Of a stretch of DNA of 64,000 bases, positions 45,051-53,972 are shown one piece after another; positions within the stretch are counted from its first letter, which is position 1, and each line of letters begins with the position of its first letter. Below the pieces are notes generated by a model, which worked only from the letters and a program-made list of their open reading frames with translations, searched no databases and had not been told where the DNA came from. Origin of the DNA: Bacillota bacterium (lineage in GTDB: Bacteria; Bacillota; UBA4882; UBA8346); contig JAEZCE010000023.1 of assembly GCA_023429995.1 (NCBI GenBank), positions 107,113-171,112 of the forward strand. Reading direction: 5' to 3'. The position numbers and the translations under genes were made by a program.

Positions 45051-46427
45051 TTGTCAAAAAAGTTAATCATTTTATTACTTTGCATGGCAGTTGTCGTTTC
45101 TGTCTTTTCCATTAATTTTACTTCGGCTGCCAGTAAAAAGGTGACACTTGTCGTAGGCAACTGGCCAAGAGAGAATGAACCTGCAAGGGTAGCCGCATTT
45201 AAGAAATACCAAAAAATCATGGCAGAAAAATATAAGGTGGAGGTCATTCCGGATTACTATCAATATGCTGTTAGTTCTTTCCTTCCGAAAGCAGCAGCCG
45301 GGACCTTGCCGACCCTTTATAACAGTTGGTTTACTGAAACTCAAAAGATTGCGGAAAATGGTTATGCCGCTGATATTACCGCCCCCATGAAGAAGGCCGG
45401 ATGGGATAAGGCTCTCAATCCACAAGTATTGCCGCTTTTGTCTTACAATGGCAAGATTTATGCTGTCCCGAATTATGGTTATGTCCAAGGCCTCGAATGT
45501 AACGTTCAGCTTTTCAAAGCAGCCGGTTTGGTTGATGCGGGCGGCGTTCCCAAAGCTCCCAAGACATACGAAGAGCTGGCTGAAACCGCTAAAATTATCA
45601 AAGAAAAAACCGGAGCAGCCGGATTTGTTTTAGATACCAATAATAATACCGGTGGTTGGCATTTCATGAACATTGCCTGGAGTTTCGGTACGGTATTCGA
45701 AAAGAAAGTAGCCGGCAAATGGACTGCTGCTTTCAATAGTCCCGAAGGTGTAGCCGCTTTGCAGTATGTCAAAGATTTAAAATGGAAATATAAGGTTTTA
45801 CCGGAAACCACCTTGCTTGACTGGGCCAGTGGGCAACAAGTCTTAGCCACCAACCAAGGCGCGATGTTATTTTTCGCCGGTACGGAACACGACGGTTTTA
45901 ATTTCCAGATTGATAATTACAAGATTAGCAAAGATAATATTGCCATGTTTAGCCTGCCCGCCGGGCCCAAAGGGAGATATTCTCTCATTGGGGGAGATAC
46001 CTGGATGTTTGCTCCGAATGCAACCAGGGCACAAATTGAAGCCGGTTTAAAATGGGTAGAATTACTGGGAAAATCTCCGAAATTCACCGATGAAATTAAA
46101 GCAAATGAAATAGCCAATTTTAAAACGGACGTGGCCGGCAATCATGTAGTCGGTTGCAATTCTTTACAAATTTGGACCGATAAGGCATCCATTAAAGCCC
46201 GGAATGAACTGCGCGCAAAATATGTCAATGTGAACTTGGCGCTTTTCAAAGACTATAACGAAAGCAAAAACACTTATCGGGCTGAAGAACCCGTTGCCTG
46301 TCAAGAACTCTATAAAGCCCTTGATAAAGTCATCCAAGCTGTTCTGACCGATGCCAACGCTGATCCGAAAGCATTGCTTGATAAAGCGGCGGCAGATTTT
46401 CAAAAGGATGTCCTTGATAAGCAATAA
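45051..46427 (+). CDS. Sugar ABC transporter substrate-binding protein
   Basis: A 458-residue extracellular family 1 binding protein. It starts at TTG with AAGGGGGA 6 bases upstream. The signal peptide ends around FTSA-ASKK, without a lipobox. The family features KIYAVPNYGYVQGLECN and SLIGGDTWMFAP are visible. It is the first gene of the operon with two permeases and two GH65 phosphorylases, so the ligand is probably an alpha-linked gluco-disaccharide or oligosaccharide. Confidence 0.9.
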   Translation: MSKKLIILLLCMAVVVSVFSINFTSAASKKVTLVVGNWPRENEPARVAAFKKYQKIMAEKYKVEVIPDYYQYAVSSFLPKAAAGTLPTLYNSWFTETQKIAENGYAADITAPMKKAGWDKALNPQVLPLLSYNGKIYAVPNYGYVQGLECNVQLFKAAGLVDAGGVPKAPKTYEELAETAKIIKEKTGAAGFVLDTNNNTGGWHFMNIAWSFGTVFEKKVAGKWTAAFNSPEGVAALQYVKDLKWKYKVLPETTLLDWASGQQVLATNQGAMLFFAGTEHDGFNFQIDNYKISKDNIAMFSLPAGPKGRYSLIGGDTWMFAPNATRAQIEAGLKWVELLGKSPKFTDEIKANEIANFKTDVAGNHVVGCNSLQIWTDKASIKARNELRAKYVNVNLALFKDYNESKNTYRAEEPVACQELYKALDKVIQAVLTDANADPKALLDKAAADFQKDVLDKQ

Positions 46428-46452
46428 TTGACATCATCCATGAGTATTTGGC

Positions 46453-46484
46453 ATGTAAATGGCGGCTTAAGCCGTCATTTGCAT
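46453..46484 (+). promoter_or_regulatory. Strong intercistronic stem-loop between binding protein and permease genes
   Basis: A 14-bp stem with two G-U pairs and a TTAA loop (ATGTAAATGGCGGC pairs with GCCGTCATTTGCAT). It lies 25 bases after the binding-protein stop and 32 bases before the permease TTG. There is no T tract, which favours an mRNA-stabilising or attenuating element over a full terminator. Confidence 0.7.
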
Positions 46485-46516
46485 ACCGGGAACAAAATAA
46501 AGAGAAGGTGGTTTCA

Positions 46517-47446
46517 TTGTCATCACCACAATTGCTGATAGGAAAGGAACCGAATCGTTTCGGGAGTAAAATCTTAAAAAATGACCTTATCGCCTGGCTT
46601 TTAATGTTGCCGAGTTTATTGATGTTTATATTTTTTACATGGCAGCCGCTGGTTTCCGGGATCATTCTATCGTTTTTTCAGACCAAAGGTTATAACATCG
46701 TAAAATTTATCGGTTTGGGAAATTACCGGGATGTATTGACCAATTCTTCATTTAACACGGCTCTGTTAAATTCCCTTTCCTACACTCTATGGTCGCTGGT
46801 CATCGGTTTTACCATACCCATTATTGTGGCAATTTTACTGAATGAAGTCATTCATTTAAACGGATTTTTTAAATTTTCATTTTATTTTCCGAGTATGATT
46901 CCAGGAATGGCTACTTTTTTAATGTGGGCATTTATGTATAATCCGGCTAAATGGGGTGTTTTAAATAATATTTTAACCAGTATCGCCTTACCGACCTTTG
47001 GTTGGTTAAATATACCCCAATATACGATCTTACTTATTGTAATCACCATGACCTGGTCCGCTTTCGGAGGGACAGCGCTGATATATATGGCCAGTTTGCA
47101 GGGCATCAACCAAGAATTGTATGAAGCGGCTGCTTTGGACGGCGCCGGTTTTTTCCAAAAGATTCGCTATATAACATTGCCCAACATCAAGGGTGTAATT
47201 TTGCTGATGTTAATTATGCAAATTATCACGGTTTTCCAGGTTATGATTCAACCACTTTCTATGACCGGCGGCGGGCCGAATGATGCCTCTCTGTCCTTGA
47301 TGTTGCAATCTTATTTATATGCTTTTAACTATATTAAGGCTGGTCCTTCCATGGCGGTTGGAGTGATTACCTTTCTGATTTTAATCATTCCGACATTTGC
47401 ATACTTTATTTTATCCAATAAAGACCAAGGAAGCGAGGGACAATAA
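46517..47446 (+). CDS. Sugar ABC transporter permease, MalF type
   Basis: A 309-residue permease starting at TTG with AAGGTGG 6 bases upstream. A longer frame from 46448 begins inside the hairpin and is rejected. Six membrane segments; the coupling loop is NQELYEAAALDGAGFFQKIR followed by YITLPNIKG. The stop shares one base with the start of the next permease. Confidence 0.92.
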   Translation: MSSPQLLIGKEPNRFGSKILKNDLIAWLLMLPSLLMFIFFTWQPLVSGIILSFFQTKGYNIVKFIGLGNYRDVLTNSSFNTALLNSLSYTLWSLVIGFTIPIIVAILLNEVIHLNGFFKFSFYFPSMIPGMATFLMWAFMYNPAKWGVLNNILTSIALPTFGWLNIPQYTILLIVITMTWSAFGGTALIYMASLQGINQELYEAAALDGAGFFQKIRYITLPNIKGVILLMLIMQIITVFQVMIQPLSMTGGGPNDASLSLMLQSYLYAFNYIKAGPSMAVGVITFLILIIPTFAYFILSNKDQGSEGQ

Positions 47447-48354
47447 TGTCAAAATTTTCAACCAAATCAAGCGGGTTGTTGACCGGTTTGGATTTTAAAC
47501 GTCCCGGAAACAAAATATTATACTGGCTGATATTTTTGTTGATGTCCATTATCACAGTAATCTGCCTTTTCCCCCCGGTATGGCTTTTCGCCTCCAGTGT
47601 GAAAAACCTTCAGGAGTTATATTCGATGAATCCGACACTGTTCCCTAAAATATGGGAATTACAGAAAATCATCGATGTTTGGAAGCAGTTGCATTTTATT
47701 ACGTATTATTTGAACTCGTTGGAACTTGCTGCGGGCGACATCCTGTTTTCGCTGGTATTCAATTCATTATTCGGTTTTGTTTTATCCCAGTTAAAACCTA
47801 AAGGAACTAACATTTTAATGGTTCTATTACTGTGGACGCTTCTATTACCCAATACCGTAAATATCGTCCCGGTTTATATGAATATCATCAATTTCCCGTT
47901 GTTACATATTAATTTTTCCAATACGTTTTTCCCAATGTGGTTCATGTCCGGCGCCAATGCTTTTTTCACCCTTATTTTCAAAGGCTTTTTTGATGGCATT
48001 CCCCGTTCTTATACTGAGGCGGCGATGTTGGACGGATGTTCGCCGCTTAAAATCTTTTTAAAAATTTTCCTGCCCCTCAGTAAACCGGTGATGTTTGTCA
48101 TTACGATATTAACTTTAACATCGTCGTGGTCCAACTTTTTTTGGCCGTATATGGTTCTGACAAATCAGGATCTTTACACAGTCATGATCCGGATATTTAC
48201 CATGATTCCCAGCGGTAATTCCGGTAACGGAATGGCCGTAGACTGGCAGATGCTGGCTATTGTTTATTCGATGATTCCACCCATTGTGGTTTTTCTGTTC
48301 CTTCAAAAATACATTATGCAGGGCGGTCTGACTTTAGGTGGGATTAAGGGATAG
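47446..48354 (+). CDS. Sugar ABC transporter permease, MalG type
   Basis: A 302-residue permease with the coupling loop RSYTEAAMLDGCSPLKIFLK and the C-terminus QKYIMQGGLTLGGIKG. The ATG shares its A with the preceding stop (TAATG), so translation is coupled. The next gene, GH65, follows after 51 bases. Confidence 0.93.
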   Translation: MSKFSTKSSGLLTGLDFKRPGNKILYWLIFLLMSIITVICLFPPVWLFASSVKNLQELYSMNPTLFPKIWELQKIIDVWKQLHFITYYLNSLELAAGDILFSLVFNSLFGFVLSQLKPKGTNILMVLLLWTLLLPNTVNIVPVYMNIINFPLLHINFSNTFFPMWFMSGANAFFTLIFKGFFDGIPRSYTEAAMLDGCSPLKIFLKIFLPLSKPVMFVITILTLTSSWSNFFWPYMVLTNQDLYTVMIRIFTMIPSGNSGNGMAVDWQMLAIVYSMIPPIVVFLFLQKYIMQGGLTLGGIKG

Positions 48355-48405
48355 GAAAGCAATGGTTTACAACCATAAATCAGCAAAGCGTAAAGGAGTT
48401 TCAAG

Positions 48406-50703
48406 ATGGCCAAAGTAGGGGAACGTTACTTAGAGGTGGATCCATGGACGGTGGTGGAGAGTTCCTTCCGGCCCGAAATGGGCCGGGTGTCTGAATCGAT
48501 TTTTTCACTGGCCAATGAATATATGGGAGTCCGCGGATATTTTGAAGAAGGCTATAGCGGCGATGGGCTACTGGGAAGTTATTTCAACGGATTTTATGAA
48601 GAAATCCCGGTTATCCAGCCAGCTACATATAAAGGGATGATTACAAAATCCCGTTTCATGGTAAATACCGTTGACTGGCTTTATACCAGGATTCAATTGG
48701 ACGGTGAGACTCTTGATCTCGCCAAAAGCAAATACCGGAACTATCAGAGGGTATTAGATTTCCGGAGCGGCACTTTGTACCGTGAATTGATTTGGCAAAC
48801 CCAAAACGGCAAATCGCTTAAAGTAGCTTTTTGGCGTTTCTTAAGTATGGTTGAGCCCAATTTAGGGTGTCAGCGGATTACTTTGACTCCTCTGAATTTT
48901 TCCGGTCCGATAAAAGTTCGCTTGGGTTTGGATTTAACACCATTGCACGAAGGGATGGCTCGAAATTTTTGGAATTGTCCGCAAAAGCAACAAGTGGATA
49001 ATATCATTGCAATTCTGGGGAAAACCAATTGTCTGGGGCATCAGCTTTTCTCAGCTTTTGCCGTAAAGCTTGACGGGGCTGCCAAGACCCAATTGGTAGA
49101 GGAAGAGAAATATACTGGATTGGATTTCTTCATCGAATTATCGGAAGGAAAGTCCATTGACGTTGATAAGATTGTAACCAACTATGCAGATAAAAACCAG
49201 AATACGCAAGGCCCGGAAGTATGGGAAACAGGAATGAAATTAGCGCTTAAAAATCAAGCTCTCACGTTTAAGGCGGCTTTGGAACAGCATACTTCATATT
49301 GGTCTGATGTATGGAAGACTTCGGATATTACAATCGAAGGTGATCCGGAGAATCAACAAGGTATTCGGTTTTGTATTTTTCAACTTTATCAAACTCTTCA
49401 TGGCGCTGATTCCAACTCAAATATTGGAGCCAAGGGACTTACCGGCGAGGCTTACAATGGACATACCTTTTGGGATACCGAAACCTATTGTTTGCCTTTT
49501 TATATGTTCAACAATGTAAAAGCGGCCCGTAATCTACTTGATTTTCGTTACCGGACCTTGCGCAAGGCCCAAGAAAGAGCCAAAGCCCTGGATTGTCAGG
49601 GGGCTTTTTATCCAATTGCCACGATTGACGGGAGTGAAAGTTGCGGTTTATGGCAACATGCCAGTTTGCAGCTGCAAGTTGGTTCAGCGGTGGCCTATGG
49701 GATTTGGCATTATACCAAGATTTGTAATGACGATGATTTTCTTTATCACCAAGGAATCGAAATGCTGGTTGAGATCAGCCGCCTCTTTGCCAGTCGCGGA
49801 CAGTGGGGCCCCAGGACCGGACAATTTGGCTTTTATGGAGTTATGGGACCTGATGAGTTTCAGCTCATGGTGAATAATAATTGCTATTTAAATTTTATGG
49901 CCCAAAAAACCTTTGAGTTCACACTGGAAACTTTGAAAACGATGGAATCATCTCATCCGGAGTTTTTGTCGGAGTTGCAAAAAAAGAATCATTTGGGAGC
50001 CGGTGAATTGGAAAACTGGCGTCAGATGAGTGCTAAAATGCATCTTCCTCAAGATTCAATCACGGGGGTTTATGAACAACATGATGGCTTTTTCGATATG
50101 CCTCATATTAACATTCAAGAAATTCCGGTCAATGATTTTCCATTATATCATAACTGGTCTTATGACCGGATTTATCGTTGGGACATGATTAAGCAACCTG
50201 ACGTGCTGATGTTTATTTTCCTCTATAATCAGTCGTTTTCTCCGGATATTAAGCGGGCTAACTACGAATATTATGAGCCCCGTTGCATCCACGAATCATC
50301 TTTATCACCCTCCATTCATTCGATACTGGCGATGGAGCTTGACAAAAACAAAGAAGCATACGACTTCTTCCAATTTGCGACCCGGATGGATTTGGACAAT
50401 TATAACCGGAATACCCGGGAAGGTTTACATACGACTTCGCTCGCGGCTGCCTGGATGAATATCGTTTATGGATTTGGCGGGATGAGATCCGATGGCGGGA
50501 ATCTGGTGTTCAAACCCGGTATCCCAAAGCAATGGCGTTCATACAGCTTCCGGGTGTTATTTCATCAGGCGGTTTTGTGTGTGAAGGTGGATCAAGAATG
50601 GGCCGAGTTTATCGTGCTCAACGGACCTGAAGTACCGGTGGAGATTTACGGAAGACTTTATACAATCGATTTTAATGGCATCAAGCTTGCAATACCGAAT
50701 TGA
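48406..50703 (+). CDS. GH65 glycoside phosphorylase (first copy)
   Basis: A 765-residue GH65 enzyme with N-terminal beta-sandwich, alpha/alpha-barrel and short C-terminal beta domain. The general acid is E484 in GPDEFQLMVNNN, where many members have GPDEYH. The phosphate-binding loop is HESSLSPSIHS. A helical WDTE block (FWDTETYCLPF) is also present. Such enzymes split alpha-disaccharides with phosphate and inversion to give beta-glucose 1-phosphate. Whether the partner is trehalose, kojibiose, nigerose, maltose or a glucosyl-rhamnose cannot be read here. It lies 15 bases before the fused PGM-GH65 gene. Confidence 0.92.
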   Translation: MAKVGERYLEVDPWTVVESSFRPEMGRVSESIFSLANEYMGVRGYFEEGYSGDGLLGSYFNGFYEEIPVIQPATYKGMITKSRFMVNTVDWLYTRIQLDGETLDLAKSKYRNYQRVLDFRSGTLYRELIWQTQNGKSLKVAFWRFLSMVEPNLGCQRITLTPLNFSGPIKVRLGLDLTPLHEGMARNFWNCPQKQQVDNIIAILGKTNCLGHQLFSAFAVKLDGAAKTQLVEEEKYTGLDFFIELSEGKSIDVDKIVTNYADKNQNTQGPEVWETGMKLALKNQALTFKAALEQHTSYWSDVWKTSDITIEGDPENQQGIRFCIFQLYQTLHGADSNSNIGAKGLTGEAYNGHTFWDTETYCLPFYMFNNVKAARNLLDFRYRTLRKAQERAKALDCQGAFYPIATIDGSESCGLWQHASLQLQVGSAVAYGIWHYTKICNDDDFLYHQGIEMLVEISRLFASRGQWGPRTGQFGFYGVMGPDEFQLMVNNNCYLNFMAQKTFEFTLETLKTMESSHPEFLSELQKKNHLGAGELENWRQMSAKMHLPQDSITGVYEQHDGFFDMPHINIQEIPVNDFPLYHNWSYDRIYRWDMIKQPDVLMFIFLYNQSFSPDIKRANYEYYEPRCIHESSLSPSIHSILAMELDKNKEAYDFFQFATRMDLDNYNRNTREGLHTTSLAAAWMNIVYGFGGMRSDGGNLVFKPGIPKQWRSYSFRVLFHQAVLCVKVDQEWAEFIVLNGPEVPVEIYGRLYTIDFNGIKLAIPN

Positions 50704-50718
50704 AAAAGGAGAATGTTC

Positions 50719-53649
50719 ATGTTACCTTTACAAGCGGCCATCTTCGATTTGGATGGTGTGATTGTCGATACTGCAAAATACCATTATTTAGCCTGGAAGA
50801 AATTAGCCGGAGAACTCGGTTTTGAATTCTCCCCTGAGCATAATGAACGATTAAAAGGAGTCAGCCGGATGCAGTCACTGGAAATTGTGTTGGAAGTCGG
50901 CGGCGTCGCGACGGCGAATGAATCCCAAAAAGACCAATGGGCCAAACAAAAAAACGAATGGTATCTGGAGTATATCCGGCGGATTACTCCATCCGAAATC
51001 TTGCCCGGTGTTGTTTCTTTTATCAATCATTTGCGGAGCCAAGGAATTAAAATCGCCCTTGGGTCCGCAAGCAAAAATGCGCCGTTAATCCTTGACAATT
51101 TAAAGATGGATTCATTGTTTGATGCGATTGTTGACGGCAATCAGGTTGTCAAAGCCAAACCGGACCCGGAAGTTTTCTTAACGGCTGCCGCCAGGCTTCA
51201 TATTTCACCGGCTCACTGTGTGGTTTTTGAAGATGCGGTGGCCGGGATTGAGGCGGCTCATAATGGTGGCATGATGGCAGTTGGGCTTGGGGATCCCCGT
51301 ATATTAAACCAGGCCGATTTGGTTATCAGCGACCTAACTAAGTTAGATTATGATTTATTAACCGGGGAAACAACTCCCAGCCGGTGGTTATTGTCTGAAG
51401 AGACTTTTTCCCGGGATCATATCGAATTAAACGGCAGTAAGTTTTTGCTGAGTAATGGCTATATGGGTTACCGGGGAACCATGGAGGAGTATGGCAAAGC
51501 AGAACAAGTGGCATGTACTTTGGCGGGAATATTCGATCGGGTGGGTAATGCCTGGAGAGAGCCGGTTAATGCGCCCAATGGCTTCTATACAGTATTGTAT
51601 TGCGATAATCAACCCTTGCGGGCAAATCAAAAAGAACCACGCAAGCATCAACAAGTTTTGGACTTACACCGGGCGATTCATTACCGTGATACTACATTTC
51701 AAATGGGTTCTCAAGAGATTTCCGTTCATATGGAGCGTTTCTTAAGTCTTGATCAGGTTCACCTGATGGTGGTGAGATGCCGGTTTCATTGTCAAGAAGC
51801 CTGTCAAATAAAAATAGAGACTGGAATTGATAGTAATGTATGGGATATCAATGGACCCCATTTTAAAACCATTCATTATGAACAGCAGGAAAAGCTTCTG
51901 ACAGCCGAAGCGGTTACCCATGAAGGGGATACTGTCGCGGTAGCTGAATTCTTACATTGCATCGAGGGCAACGGAGAAGTTATCTTTCAGGAGCAGGGCG
52001 TGTTTCATCAAGTCCTTTTTCAAGCGGAACCGGGCCGGGAATATTGTTTCGAAAAATATGTTTCCATTTATACCGGCAAGGATGGCAAAATTCCCATAAA
52101 AGAAGCGGCAATCCGTACGGCTTGTGAGGGTTTTAGAACGGGTTATGATAAGTTATCGATCCGTCATGCCCAGCTGTGGCATGAACGTTGGTTGTTATCG
52201 GATGTAGAGATTGACGGAGACGAAGAAGCCCAATTTGCACTGAGATACAGTATCTATCAGTTACTGGCAGGGGCTCCAACTCACAGTGACAAACTATCGA
52301 TTCCGGCAAGGGGATTATCCGGACAAACATATAAGGGAGCGGTTTTTTGGGATACGGAAATGTTTATGTTGGATTTCTTCATTTTCACCCAGCCGGAACT
52401 GGCCCGAAATATTTTGAAATACCGCTATTATGCTTTGGAGGGGGCCCGCAAAAAAGCCGCGGAGTATGGTTACAAAGGAGCGTTTTATGCTTGGGAAAGC
52501 CAAGAAAACGGCGAAGAAGCCTGCACGCTGTTTAATGTGACCGATGTATTCAGCGGACGGCCCATGCGGACCTATTTCCGGGATAAACAAATTCATATCA
52601 GCGCGGATGTGGTGTATGGAATTTGGCGTTATTATAAAATGACCGGCGATACCAGCATCCTATATGACGGAGGCGCTGAGGTCATTTTGGAATGCGCCCG
52701 TTTTTACTTATCCTATGCTTATTTCAAAAAAGATAAAGGACGATATGAAATTTTAGACGTAACCGGTCCCGATGAATATCATGAAAGGGTCTCCAATAAC
52801 GCTTTTACCAATTTTTTGATTAAGCATTGTTTAGAAGCGGCTTTGGAAGTTTTGGAGATTTTAAGGAGGGAAAATCATTCGTTTTATGCTCGTTTGATTT
52901 CCGGTCTCCACTTCGAACAAGAGATTTCAGCCATTGCGGAAATGTTGGAATTGTTATATATTCCCGTTCCCGATCGTGATACCAAGATTATTGAGCAATT
53001 CGACGGTTATCTCAAGCTTGAGGAAATCTCTTTGAGCGAGCTCAGAAAGAGGGCGCAAGCGCCGAATGAATATTGGGGCGGCGGAAACGGTATCGCCACC
53101 GCCACCCGCATTATTAAACAGGCTGATGTGGTTTTGCTATTGAATCTGTTTAAAAAAAAATTGAATCAGGAAATTAAAAAGGCTAACTGGGAATTTTATG
53201 AACCCCGGACCGAGCATGGTTCGAGCCTAAGTCCTTGCGTTTACGCGATGGTGGCCACCGATATCGGAAAACCGGATTGGGCGTATCCTTATTTTCAAAA
53301 GACGGCTACCATTGATCTGACGGGTGATTACAAGCGATATGTCGGTACCCTGTACATAGGGGGAACTCATCCGGCAGCCAATGGCGGCGCCTGGATGGTT
53401 GCAGTTCTCGGTTTCGGGGGGGTTAGCTTTAACGGCGCCACTGTTGGAGTTAATCCGAAACTTCCGGAACATTGGAGAGCCTTACGTTTTCATTTGACTG
53501 TCCAAGAGCAGCTTTTTCAGGTGAGCGTATCCCAAGAGCAGCTTAGGATTAGTTCTGCTTCGACGAATACCCGGAAAGTCTCGTTTGATCTTGAAGGCGC
53601 CGTATTTGAAGCCGGACTCGGGCAGGAAATATTATTTTTCCGGAAATGA
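50719..53649 (+). CDS. Fusion of beta-phosphoglucomutase and GH65 phosphorylase
   Basis: A 976-residue bifunctional protein. Residues 1 to about 215 are a HAD-type beta-phosphoglucomutase: FDLDGVIVDT (nucleophile D10, acid-base D12), LGSASKNAP, KAKPDPEVF and FEDAVAGIEAA. After a short linker, from about 225, comes a full GH65 enzyme with FWDTEMFML, E686 in TGPDEYHERV, and the phosphate loop HGSSLSPCV. The start at 50719 has AAAGGAGA 7 bases upstream. It would turn a disaccharide plus phosphate into glucose and beta-glucose 1-phosphate and convert the latter to glucose 6-phosphate. Both active sites look intact. Confidence 0.93.
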   Translation: MLPLQAAIFDLDGVIVDTAKYHYLAWKKLAGELGFEFSPEHNERLKGVSRMQSLEIVLEVGGVATANESQKDQWAKQKNEWYLEYIRRITPSEILPGVVSFINHLRSQGIKIALGSASKNAPLILDNLKMDSLFDAIVDGNQVVKAKPDPEVFLTAAARLHISPAHCVVFEDAVAGIEAAHNGGMMAVGLGDPRILNQADLVISDLTKLDYDLLTGETTPSRWLLSEETFSRDHIELNGSKFLLSNGYMGYRGTMEEYGKAEQVACTLAGIFDRVGNAWREPVNAPNGFYTVLYCDNQPLRANQKEPRKHQQVLDLHRAIHYRDTTFQMGSQEISVHMERFLSLDQVHLMVVRCRFHCQEACQIKIETGIDSNVWDINGPHFKTIHYEQQEKLLTAEAVTHEGDTVAVAEFLHCIEGNGEVIFQEQGVFHQVLFQAEPGREYCFEKYVSIYTGKDGKIPIKEAAIRTACEGFRTGYDKLSIRHAQLWHERWLLSDVEIDGDEEAQFALRYSIYQLLAGAPTHSDKLSIPARGLSGQTYKGAVFWDTEMFMLDFFIFTQPELARNILKYRYYALEGARKKAAEYGYKGAFYAWESQENGEEACTLFNVTDVFSGRPMRTYFRDKQIHISADVVYGIWRYYKMTGDTSILYDGGAEVILECARFYLSYAYFKKDKGRYEILDVTGPDEYHERVSNNAFTNFLIKHCLEAALEVLEILRRENHSFYARLISGLHFEQEISAIAEMLELLYIPVPDRDTKIIEQFDGYLKLEEISLSELRKRAQAPNEYWGGGNGIATATRIIKQADVVLLLNLFKKKLNQEIKKANWEFYEPRTEHGSSLSPCVYAMVATDIGKPDWAYPYFQKTATIDLTGDYKRYVGTLYIGGTHPAANGGAWMVAVLGFGGVSFNGATVGVNPKLPEHWRALRFHLTVQEQLFQVSVSQEQLRISSASTNTRKVSFDLEGAVFEAGLGQEILFFRK

Positions 53650-53688
53650 AGGTAAAATAGAATATTTTTGGAGATTTTCCAATATCGG

Positions 53689-53801
53689 ACTGTCTCAAAA
53701 GAAAAGGAATCGATTAAGATTGCAATATATGCTGATCTTTTTATAGATTGAAGCAATATATCACATCTTATCGATTTTAAAGCCTTTTGAGACAGTTTTT
53801 T
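53689..53801 (+). terminator. Long two-tier hairpin terminator after the phosphorylase operon
   Basis: The outer arms ACTGTCTCAAAAG (53689-53701) and CTTTTGAGACAGT (53784-53796) are perfect, followed by a run of T. Inner arms AATCGATTAAGAT (53708-53720) and ATCTTATCGATT (53765-53776) pair with one bulge. It is longer than a normal terminator and could be a small palindromic element. The rest of the 53650-53972 gap shows no gene. Confidence 0.75.
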
Positions 53802-53972
53802 ATTGGATGACCACTCCCGTTTGAAAGCTTCCGGCAGGGAATGGAGTTTAAAAAGCCTTGCATTTTTTGCAAAAAAACATTTTATATGAAATTAAGATGA
53901 ATTTGACATTTAATGTCGAAATACTTATTTTCAGAAAATGCAATCCGTTTGGGAAGCAATCGGAGGAAGCCC

